Of a stretch of DNA of 64,000 nt, positions 35,944-44,600 are shown piece by piece. The translations under genes were made by a program, and so were the position numbers. The notes under the pieces are model-generated. The model was not told the origin of the DNA and ran no database searches. It worked only from the letters and a program-made list of their open reading frames with translations. How positions within the stretch are numbered: position 1 is the stretch's first letter; every line of letters starts with the position of its first letter. Source of the DNA: Rubripirellula tenax (GTDB lineage Bacteria > Planctomycetota > Planctomycetia > Pirellulales > Pirellulaceae); assembly GCF_007860125.1 (NCBI RefSeq), contig NZ_SJPW01000003.1, positions 954,764-1,018,763 of the forward strand, read 5' to 3'.

Positions 35944-36635
35944 TGGACGGGAACGAAAACCAGAACGATACGTTGTCACCAGACTCGTTGCCGCCGCCCG
36001 TCCCGTGGGCACCGGCGGCGGTTCGTTTGCTGCAAAGCATTGTCTATCACGATGACGCCGGTGATCACTGGAACCAAATCTTGGCCGGCGTGACGCCACT
36101 TAGCGACTACTTTGCCCGCATCGGTTTGATGTTGATCGTCAACGAAGAAGACGGAATGGCCTACCTGCGTCAGATTGAACCCGAAGTCTTGCCGCCGGAT
36201 TATCCGTCGATTCCGCGGCTGTTTCGCAGTGTGCGATTGACGTTCGAAGCGTCGTTGTTGTGTGTGCTGCTGCGTGACGAGTTGCGGCGGTTCGAAGAAG
36301 AAATTCATCGCGACGATCGCTGCGTGATCGAACAGTCGTCGCTGTTGGAAATCTGGCAAAGCCTTGTTCCCGGCGAGGACGATGCGGTGCGAGCGAATCG
36401 AAACTTGGGTGGGCAATTACGAAAGTTGGAAGAGCTGAAGTTCGTCCGCCAATTCGAAAAACAACCGCCAAGCTGGGAAGTACGTCGCATCCTAAAAGCA
36501 CGCTTGCCGCTGGCGGACTTGGAACGTTTGCGGGCAGATCTGGAAACTGAATTGATGCGACGTTCCAATGGTGCAGATGCACCGGAGTCGGCGACGGAGG
36601 TTCTGGACGACAATGAGGAGGATTCAAATGAATGA
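35943..36635 (+). CDS. jetB: Wadjet protein JetB (DUF4194)
   Basis: The ATG at 35943 overlaps the jetA stop and gives 230 residues. The acidic, Pro-rich start (LPPPVPWAPAAVRLLQ) and winged-helix-like segments (IGLMLIVNEEDGMAYLRQ, RSVRLTFEASLLCVLLRDEL) fit DUF4194, the MukE-like accessory subunit. It binds the JetA-JetC core. Its last bases overlap jetC by eight bases (ATGAATGA), with a good GAGGAGG ribosome site at about 36615-36621 inside it for the next gene. Confidence 0.88.
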   Translation: MDGNENQNDTLSPDSLPPPVPWAPAAVRLLQSIVYHDDAGDHWNQILAGVTPLSDYFARIGLMLIVNEEDGMAYLRQIEPEVLPPDYPSIPRLFRSVRLTFEASLLCVLLRDELRRFEEEIHRDDRCVIEQSSLLEIWQSLVPGEDDAVRANRNLGGQLRKLEELKFVRQFEKQPPSWEVRRILKARLPLADLERLRADLETELMRRSNGADAPESATEVLDDNEEDSNE

Positions 36636-39600
36636 CCCCAGACATCACCCCCAACCGATGTCTCTGTTCAGTGATGAAGATGCCGTTGTCGATGTTGATC
36701 GCCGGCCCGGGTTTCGGCTGTCGACCTTCGAAGTGTTCAACTGGGGCACGTTCGACGGACAAGTGCATTGCTTCAACCCGCTGGGGACGACGTCGTTGTT
36801 GGTGGGCGAAAACGGGGCCGGTAAGTCGACGCTCGTCGACGCGATGTTGACGTTGTTGGTGCGTCCCGGCGTCCGTAACTACAACGTCGCAGCGGGGGCC
36901 ACCAAGAAAGAGCGAGACGAACGGACCTACATCCGCGGTGCCTACGACCGAACGGCCGGGCGCGATGAAAAGCCGCAAATTCAATACCTGCGTGACGGCA
37001 ACGGATACTACACGGCGCTGTTGGCAACGTTCGCTAGCGCGACGTCGGGAAAACAGTTCACGCTTTGCCAAGTGATGTATCTGACGTCCTCAGGTGACAA
37101 GAAAATCTACTACGGTTTCGACACCAAGCCACGCAGCATTGCCGGCGATCTGGGGGAGTTAAAATCGGGCAGCGACATCAAGGCGGCAATGACCGATCGT
37201 GGCTTTCAAGTCACCGAGAGCTACAAGCAGTATCACGGATGGTTTCAACGCCAAGCCAAGTTTCGCCCCAAGGCGATGGACATCTTCAACCAAACCGTCG
37301 CGGTTAAAGACGTGCAGCGTTTGGACCAGTTCATTCGCGACCACATGCTGGAAAAGAAGCCCTGGAATGACAAGGTTGCCAGCCTGCTGCAACACTTCGC
37401 CGAGCTAAGTGAAGCCCACCGCGCGCTGGTTCAAGTACGCCAACAGTCGGAACTGCTGCTGCCGATCGTGAAGACCGGAAAACGCTATCGAAAGGCAAAC
37501 GAACAACTGCAATTGGCCCGCGACCAACACGCCGCCGCAGCCTTGTTTTTTGACAGTGCCACTGCCGACCTGCTGCGACCGTTGTGCGCGAAGTGGCAAT
37601 TGCGAGTCAGCCATTTGGACGAAGAAATCAAGGTGCTCGACGTCGCGCTGAAGGCCAAGCGAAGTGACGCCGCGCGACTGGAACACGAGATCGCGCATAG
37701 CGGCGGAGCACGGTTGCAACGATTGCCGGATTTGATTGCCGCTGAAGAACAGCTCGCAAAATCCAAGCGTGACAAACGTTTGATCTTTGAATCAAAAATG
37801 AAGCAAACCGGCATCACGATTTCGATCAACAGTTCTCAAAAGCTCGAAGAGGCCCAAGCAAAGGTCTCGCGAGTCCATGACGATCTGCAAACGAAACGCG
37901 CCACCGCTATCGAACAGATGAGCGCGCGTGAATACGAACTGGGCAAGCTAAAACATCAACTGGACGACGACGCCGCCGAATTGGAATCGCTGCGTCGACG
38001 CAAAGGCAACTTGCCCGACGCGTTCATCGAAGTACGAGCAGCGATCTGCGAAGCATTCCAGTGGTCGCCCAGCGACTTGCCGTTCGCCGCCGAGCTGATT
38101 GCGGTCGACCCAGATCATTCACGTTGGGAAGCGTCGATTGAACAGGTGCTGCATTCCTTTGCACGCACGTTGATGGTGCCCGATGACATGTACGCGCGTG
38201 TTTCGGGGTACGTCGACGGTCGCCGGTTGACCGACTCGCGTGGCCGCGGCGTTCGATTGACGTACGACCGAGTGTCACAGGCATCGACGGCAACGGATGC
38301 GGTTTCGGGTGAGTTGTCGTTGCCCGAAATGTTGCAGTACCGCGACGATCATCCGTTGGCCGTTTATGTTCGCGGTGAAATCCGGCACCGTTTTGATCAC
38401 TTGGCGTGTGAAACGATCAGCGAGTTCCAGATGGCATCGCGGCGGGCCATGACGATCCATCGGCACGTCAAGCAAAACCATCGCCAACACGCCAAGGACG
38501 ACCGAAACCACGAAGGCGATCGTCGCAGCTTTGTGCTGGGATGGGACAACCGTGCCAAACGTGAAGCTCTGGAGCAATCGATCCGCCGTCAACAAGCCGC
38601 GCTCGAAGATTGCAAAACGGCGATCGCCGCGCTGCGTCAAACCAGCGACCGGGCCACTTCGCTACTGACCGTCATCGACGAAATAAAACTAACAACCGAC
38701 TTTGACGCGATCGACGATCATCGTCACGATTTCGAAGTGTCACAGTTGCGATTGGAAAAACAGAAACTGGAAGCGTCGAATGATCGCGTCATCGAATTGA
38801 AATCAAAGTTGGCGGCGATCAATTCCGAAATTACCGGGCTGGATTCGGATCGTGATTCCTATTTTGATGAACGCTCGCGAACGAAGAAACAGCTCGACGA
38901 CGGATCTGGAACGCTCGCGGCTGTTGACAAGACGCTAGCGGATGCGGACGCCGATGGAACGCTTGCCACCGCTGGGGATCACTTTGCCGGGATCGCCACA
39001 CAGATGGGAAATCGGACCCTATCAATCGAAAACATGGGGCGATTACCGACTCAAGTTGCCCACGAGTTATCGATTCGCGTCAGTGAATCGGAACAGAGTA
39101 TCGAACCGATTCGAAATCGTTTGACGACGGCGATGGGACGCCTGTTGACGAAGTTTCCCGTGTTTGAGTCTGAACTGGATCCCACGCCGCAGTCGCTGGT
39201 CAGTTTCGAGTCGTTGCATGATCGGATTTTGAAAGACGATTTGCCGCGTCATGAACGACGGTTTCGACAACGGCTGAAGGAAAAAGTGTTGCAAGAGATC
39301 GGTTTGCTGCATGGGTCGTTGGAAGACGAACGTGAAGAGATTCGAAGCAAGATCGAGGTTCTCAACGAAGCACTGCGGCGGCTTGATTGGCGACCGGGCA
39401 CGTTCATGCGTTTGGAACCGAGCGATACCAGTGACGCCGAGATCCGCGACTTTCGGCGTGACTTGGCCGGCTGTCTCGAAGGCACGCTGGACGGTACCGA
39501 TGACGCGAACGAAGCCACGTTCGGACGTATCGAAAAGCTTGTCGGGCGTCTGCGTGACGACGCCAATTTGCGCTGGCGCGAGAAAGTGATTGACGTTCGC

Positions 39601-40029
39601 AACTGGTTCAAGTTTGCTGCTCGCGAATACGACGCCGCGACCGGCGATCCGGGCAGCTACTACGATGGCGGCACCGGGCAATCCGGCGGCGAAAAGGGGA
39701 AACTTGCGTTCTTGGTTTTGGTCGCCGCGATTGCGTATCAGTATGACTTGCGACCGGACGAACCGGACAGCGAACGATTGCATTTCGTAATGGTCGACGA
39801 AATGTTCTCACGCAGCGATGACACGCGAGCCAAGTACGCGCTGAATCTGTTCGCCCGCTTCGGGTTACAACTAGCGATCGTCGCGCCGCTGGATGCAAAA
39901 GCAAAGATCACCGAAAGCTATGTCGGCATGTACGGCCATATCATCAAAGACCCCGACACGAACCGCAGCGAGCTGATCAGTTTGACCGCCCAGCAGTATC
40001 GTGATGTTCAGGCCGAAGAACCGAGCTGA
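36628..40029 (+). CDS. jetC: Wadjet SMC-like ATPase JetC
   Basis: The product from the ATG at 36628 (1,133 residues) is a MukB/SbcC-type ATPase. Walker A GENGAGKST is at 60-68. A very long coiled-coil region with a central hinge-like part occupies most of the chain. The ABC signature S-G-G-E-K is at 1019-1023, and the Walker B core VMVDEMF has D1057 and E1058. This is the motor that extrudes DNA loops in Wadjet. The frame is open from 36568, but the ATG at 36628 has a GAGGAGG site six bases upstream and fits overlap translation. Confidence 0.9.
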   Translation: MNDPRHHPQPMSLFSDEDAVVDVDRRPGFRLSTFEVFNWGTFDGQVHCFNPLGTTSLLVGENGAGKSTLVDAMLTLLVRPGVRNYNVAAGATKKERDERTYIRGAYDRTAGRDEKPQIQYLRDGNGYYTALLATFASATSGKQFTLCQVMYLTSSGDKKIYYGFDTKPRSIAGDLGELKSGSDIKAAMTDRGFQVTESYKQYHGWFQRQAKFRPKAMDIFNQTVAVKDVQRLDQFIRDHMLEKKPWNDKVASLLQHFAELSEAHRALVQVRQQSELLLPIVKTGKRYRKANEQLQLARDQHAAAALFFDSATADLLRPLCAKWQLRVSHLDEEIKVLDVALKAKRSDAARLEHEIAHSGGARLQRLPDLIAAEEQLAKSKRDKRLIFESKMKQTGITISINSSQKLEEAQAKVSRVHDDLQTKRATAIEQMSAREYELGKLKHQLDDDAAELESLRRRKGNLPDAFIEVRAAICEAFQWSPSDLPFAAELIAVDPDHSRWEASIEQVLHSFARTLMVPDDMYARVSGYVDGRRLTDSRGRGVRLTYDRVSQASTATDAVSGELSLPEMLQYRDDHPLAVYVRGEIRHRFDHLACETISEFQMASRRAMTIHRHVKQNHRQHAKDDRNHEGDRRSFVLGWDNRAKREALEQSIRRQQAALEDCKTAIAALRQTSDRATSLLTVIDEIKLTTDFDAIDDHRHDFEVSQLRLEKQKLEASNDRVIELKSKLAAINSEITGLDSDRDSYFDERSRTKKQLDDGSGTLAAVDKTLADADADGTLATAGDHFAGIATQMGNRTLSIENMGRLPTQVAHELSIRVSESEQSIEPIRNRLTTAMGRLLTKFPVFESELDPTPQSLVSFESLHDRILKDDLPRHERRFRQRLKEKVLQEIGLLHGSLEDEREEIRSKIEVLNEALRRLDWRPGTFMRLEPSDTSDAEIRDFRRDLAGCLEGTLDGTDDANEATFGRIEKLVGRLRDDANLRWREKVIDVRNWFKFAAREYDAATGDPGSYYDGGTGQSGGEKGKLAFLVLVAAIAYQYDLRPDEPDSERLHFVMVDEMFSRSDDTRAKYALNLFARFGLQLAIVAPLDAKAKITESYVGMYGHIIKDPDTNRSELISLTAQQYRDVQAEEPS

Positions 40030-41210
40030 TGATCACACCCGAAGCGATCATCGAAAAGGCGAAACGGATTTATCCGAAGGCGGTCAAGGCATGGCTGGCG
40101 AACGAGCAAGCGGTGTTTTTTCCACACCGCGTTCCCGTCAACCTTTCGCTCGCCAAGAACTATGCCGCGGCGATTACAGAGGTCGAACGGCTTCGTCAAT
40201 CATCCAAAGAAGTTCGTGGTCACGGCTATACGGTCGAGTATGAATCGCGTCGCAGTCGCACGTTTGGGTTGAACCAATTCCCAGCGGCCATTTGGATCGA
40301 CACGATGAACGACCTGGTGCGTTTGGCGGATGTGTCTGTGGATTGGCAGCGTCTTCAAGTTGCGGTCGGTATCTTTCGTGATCGCGCGGTCGAGTTGTTG
40401 CCATGGTTGGAACGTCAATCAAATTGGCGGAAGCTGTTGGACGTTGCCGACGACTTGCCTGGGTTGCTGGACATTGTGGATTACTTTCGATCTCACCCAC
40501 GACCAGATTGTTTCGCTCGCGAATTGCCGATTGCTGTGTCGACAAAGCTGCTGGAATCAAACCGTCGCCGGATCGCCGGTTGGTTAGACATCGTGTTGCC
40601 AGCCGATGCGATCGACCCGCGTTACGGATACGACGCGTTTGAGCCTCGTTACGGGTTGCGTTACACGCGGCCGCATTTCTTGTTGCGAGTGCTTGACCTC
40701 GAGCTGCAATCCGAACTCGGCTTGCCGTTTGACGAGCTCTCGTTACCGGCCGAATCACTCTCGCAGTTGCCCGTCGTCAAGACGCAAGTGTTGATCGTCG
40801 AGAACAAGGTCAATCTACTAACGCTGCCGCCGATGAAGCGAACGGTCGCGTTGGGCGGACTCGGTAACGGCGTGACGCAGCTCGACGACGTAGGCTGGCT
40901 TCATGAGAATCCGGTCGTGTATTGGGGCGATCTGGATGCCGACGGGTTCGTGATTCTAGATCGCTTGCGTCATTCGATCGAACAGGTGCAAAGTGTTTTG
41001 ATGAACCAAACGACGTTCGACAAGTTTGAAGAACTTGCCACAACTGGCAACGGATCGGGGCCCCGAGAATTGACCCATTTGCACGACGCAGAACGCGAGT
41101 GTTACGAAAACCTTTGCCGCACCAACCGGCGGTTGGAACAGGAGCACCTGCCGGTTGGGGCTTTGCTAGATGAAATGAAAAGCATGGCAAGCGACTCATC
41201 GATTTGGTGA
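40029..41210 (+). CDS. jetD: Wadjet nuclease subunit JetD (DUF3322 + DUF2220)
   Basis: The ATG at 40029 overlaps the jetC TGA and gives 393 residues. The N-terminal DUF3322 part (FPHRVPVNLS, LNQFPAAIWIDT) leads to a C-terminal toprim-like DUF2220 with VLIVENKVN (conserved Glu) and VYWGDLDADGF (D-x-D), as in the type VI topoisomerase/Spo11 toprim fold. It is the subunit that cleaves the trapped plasmid. The late RRLEQEHLP segment is common in the family. The operon ends here. Confidence 0.9.
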   Translation: MITPEAIIEKAKRIYPKAVKAWLANEQAVFFPHRVPVNLSLAKNYAAAITEVERLRQSSKEVRGHGYTVEYESRRSRTFGLNQFPAAIWIDTMNDLVRLADVSVDWQRLQVAVGIFRDRAVELLPWLERQSNWRKLLDVADDLPGLLDIVDYFRSHPRPDCFARELPIAVSTKLLESNRRRIAGWLDIVLPADAIDPRYGYDAFEPRYGLRYTRPHFLLRVLDLELQSELGLPFDELSLPAESLSQLPVVKTQVLIVENKVNLLTLPPMKRTVALGGLGNGVTQLDDVGWLHENPVVYWGDLDADGFVILDRLRHSIEQVQSVLMNQTTFDKFEELATTGNGSGPRELTHLHDAERECYENLCRTNRRLEQEHLPVGALLDEMKSMASDSSIW

Positions 41211-41330
41211 GCCGCTGGCGGTAAGGCCTCGGGTACAGCAGCAAGACCCGCCCGTTCACGGTAACGTCCGGCTTCGCTTCGTCCTCCCTTTTCAATGCGG
41301 CCTGAGCGTCAGCGATTCTTGTCGATCTTT

Positions 41331-41440
41331 TGTAGAGTGGGTCAAATCGCGATAGCGATGCAGACCCACCGATGCGGCAAACACGCGAAAGGCGGTGGGT
41401 CATCGCGGCCTGCCGGCACTCTCGACCCACCCTACACGAC
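41331..41440. repeat. Palindromic interspersed repeat (GTGGGTC family)
   Basis: The outer arms GTAGAGTGGGTC and GACCCACCCTAC differ by one base. An inner GACCCACCG/CGGTGGGTC pair adds a second hairpin. The sequence does not code well in either strand. It is likely a short mobile or structural repeat, as such elements are common in Rhodopirellula-like intergenic DNA. The assignment rests on the inverted repeats seen here. Confidence 0.6.
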
Positions 41441-41554
41441 TACGATCCCGAGGCCGAGCTGTCGATCGCACTGGGTGCAGTGATCGAGCATGATCGTACC
41501 GTGTTGACGTATCGCAATTTGAAAGTGAAACGTTTGCCAGAAGAACAGGACTGA
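41441..41554 (+). pseudogene. Possible remnant of a gene's C-terminus
   Basis: In-frame codons ending at TGA 41552-41554 encode VIEHDRTVLTYRNLKVKRLP near the end, which looks like the last strands of a DUF1080-like (3-keto-disaccharide hydrolase) protein. Upstream of it the frame runs into the repeat element, so no intact gene is visible. The match is weak and from memory. Confidence 0.3.
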
Positions 41555-41664
41555 GCGAAAGGGACAGCACCGTCGGTCGGACGTGTTGATGCGAACATCT
41601 TGCTGCAGCCCCATGTTGTGTCAGATAGACTATGGGATTCCGTTCCTTCAACCACTGTATTTCA

Positions 41665-44600
41665 ATGCGCCAACTTTTCTCGCTGGCTTGGGTCGTTTTT
41701 TCGTGCGTTTGGTCCGGGTTGTTGGATGCAGCCGAGCCGGATTTGGTGACGTGGGAGACACGGCAACTCTCGTCACAGTTCTTTAGCGAGTCGGCGACGA
41801 CGGGCGACTTCAATCGCGATGGGATCGCGGACGTTGCGTCGGGGCCATTTTGGTATGAGGGCCCAGACTTACAAGCGGCAAACCGATTCTATGCGGGCGA
41901 CGCGTTCGATCCGCATGGATACTCTGACAATTTCTTTGCCTTCACCGACGACTTCAATGGTGACGGCTGGGACGACATCCTGGTGTATGGTTTTCCGGGC
42001 AAAGATGCTTCGTGGTTTGAAAATCCTAAGAGGCAAGATCGTTTTTGGCCGCGACATCAAGTGCTGGATAACGTTGACAACGAATCGCCAACGTTCGTGG
42101 ACATCAACGGCGATGGATCGCGAGACATCGTCTGCAGCAGCGACGGATACTTTGGTTTCGCCGAAATTCGAGGCGATGAGCCGGCGGCAAAATGGACCTT
42201 TCGCCGGGTGAGTGACCAGTCCGCCGGTGGCAAGTTCATGCACGGCTTGGGCGTCGGCGATATCGACGGTGACGGGCGAATGGACTTGATCGAAAAAAGC
42301 GGTTGGTGGCAGCAGCCCGTGTCGCTGGATGGTGATCCGGTTTGGACGAAACATGCGTTCGAGTTTGCGCCCGGTCGTGGATCGGCGCAAATGTTTGCCT
42401 ACGATGTCGACGGGGATGGCGACAATGACGTGATCACTTCACTGGATGCCCATGGTTGCGGGCTGGCGTGGTACGAACAAACCGGCGGTGAAGAATCGCC
42501 TTCGGAATTCTCAAAGCATCTGATCTTGGGGTCGAAGGCCGGCGATAATCCGTATGGCGTTCTGTTTTCACAGTTGCATGCCGTCGATCTGGTCGACATC
42601 AACGGCGACGGATTGAAAGACATCGTCACGGGCAAACGTTGGTGGGCGCACGGTCCTCACGGTGACGCTGATCCGAATGATCCGGCGGTGCTGTATTGGT
42701 TCCAACTCGATCGGTCCGCCGAAGGAATCGCGACTTGGATTCCTCATCGAATTGACGATGCATCTGGCGTCGGTACCGACGTTTGCGTGGCAGACATCAA
42801 CGGCGATCAGGCGCCCGATGTGATCGTTGGCAATAAGAAGGGAACCTTCGTCAGCGTACAGAAACGGTTGAAACCGGATGCGATCGGTAGCGGTCGATTC
42901 CGACCACGATCGACCGACATGAACGCGAGCAGCCGGACCGATGGGCTGCCTAATAACGACGGCTTGTCGCCGACCGATGCAGCGAAAGCGATGACGGTTC
43001 CCGAAGGCTTTCGCGTGCAGTTGGCGGCCGGCGAACCGTTGGTCCATCAACCGGTTGCGATGACCTTTGACGAACGAGGACGGCTGTGGATTGCCGAAGC
43101 GCACACCTATCCGGTTCGCGCGCCCGAGGGCGAAGGTGATGACAAGATCATCATCTTGGAAGACGTGGACCACGATGGAGTGTTTGACAAACGAACCGTG
43201 TTCGTCGACGGATTGAACTTGGTCAGCGGATTGGAAGTCGGGTTCGGCGGCGTGTGGGTCGGTGCGGCACCGTACTTGATGTTCATTCCCGACGCCGACG
43301 GTGACGACGTCCCCGACAGTGCGCCGCAAATTTTGCTGGATGGCTTCGGCTATCAAGACACTCACGAAACTTTGAATGCGTTCATCTGGGGCCCCGACGG
43401 ATGGTTATATGGTTGTCACGGTGTGTTCACACATTCGTCGGTGGGAAAACCGGGGACGGCAAAAGGCGACCGTACTCCGCTGAATTGTGGCGTTTGGCGA
43501 TACCATCCCGTGCGGCATGAATTCGACGTGTTCGCGCGCGGAACCAGCAATCCGTGGGGCGTGGATTTCAACGAACACGGCCAAGCTTTCATCACCGCTT
43601 GTGTGATTCCGCACATGTTCCACATGATTCAGGGCGGCCGATACCATCGCCAAGGCGGACGACATTTCAATCCGCATATCTACGAAGACATTCAAACGAT
43701 CGCGGACCACGCGCATTATGCCGGCAACATTCGCGACCATGCTTGGTGGGGACGTGATCAGCCCGTCGGTGCTGACGATACGCATGCAGCCGGCGGTGGC
43801 CATGCCCATTGTGGGGCAATGATCTACTTGGCCGACAATTGGCCGCACCAGTATCGCGGATCTATCTTCATGGCGAATATCCATGGCAACCGGATCAACA
43901 ACGACATTCTCAGTCGCCAAGGCAGCGGCTACGTCGCATCGCACGGCGCCGACTTGCTATTTGCGAACGACCGTTGGTTTCGCGCGATCAACATGAAGTA
44001 CGGGCCCGACGGCAGTGTCTACATGATCGATTGGTACGACAAGAATGCCTGTCACCGCGCGGACAAGGAAATTTGGGATCGAAGTAACGGGCGAGTTTAC
44101 CGAGTATCGTTCGGTACCACCGAGTTACCGGGACTGTCTCTTGACGACGTGACACTGAACGAACTGGCGTCGATGCATCGCAGCACCAACGAAAACCACG
44201 TACGAACCGCACGCCGGTTGATGCAAGAGAAGATGTTGTTGGATGGCGATTCCGTTGGCGTCGAAGATCGCGTGGCGGCAACCAAGTTGCTGCGAGAAAT
44301 CGCGATGGGCGACGAAGAAGTATCGCTGCGACTGCGAGCGATTTGGACGCTGCACTGTATCAATGAACTCGCCGAAGCGGACCTTGAAACGCTGCTGCAG
44401 GAACGCGGTCACAAGTCGGAATACCTGCGAGCTTGGGCGATCCAGCTTGCCATGGAAGACTCTGTCGCGGGCGAGTCACTGCTGGCGAGTTTCGCCGAGA
44501 TGTCACGGCGCGATCCGTCGCCGTTGGTCCGACTCTATTTGGCCTCGGCGCTGCAGCGACTGCCGCTGGAATCACGATGGGAGATCGCAGCGGGTTTGCT

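Larger units (their letters stand above)
41211..41664. other. Repeat-rich spacer after the Wadjet operon
   Basis: The 454-base spacer contains a nested inverted repeat with GTAGAGTGGGTC near 41331 and its near-complement GACCCACCCTAC near 41425. Inside lie a second inverted pair, GACCCACCG and CGGTGGGTC. The left part (about 41220-41320) also resembles a common planctomycete interspersed fragment. A frame ending 41554 is treated as a remnant below. Confidence 0.5.

Noticed and set aside
34420-41210. The four genes as a chromosomal MukBEF/condensin
   Set aside because: The JetD-like DUF3322-DUF2220 nuclease and the DUF3375/DUF4194 order mark Wadjet, although MksBEFG is the same family under another name.
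41372-41554. A 60-residue forward frame as an intact gene
   Set aside because: The start lies in a palindromic repeat and only the last part looks protein-like, so it is kept as a possible remnant.
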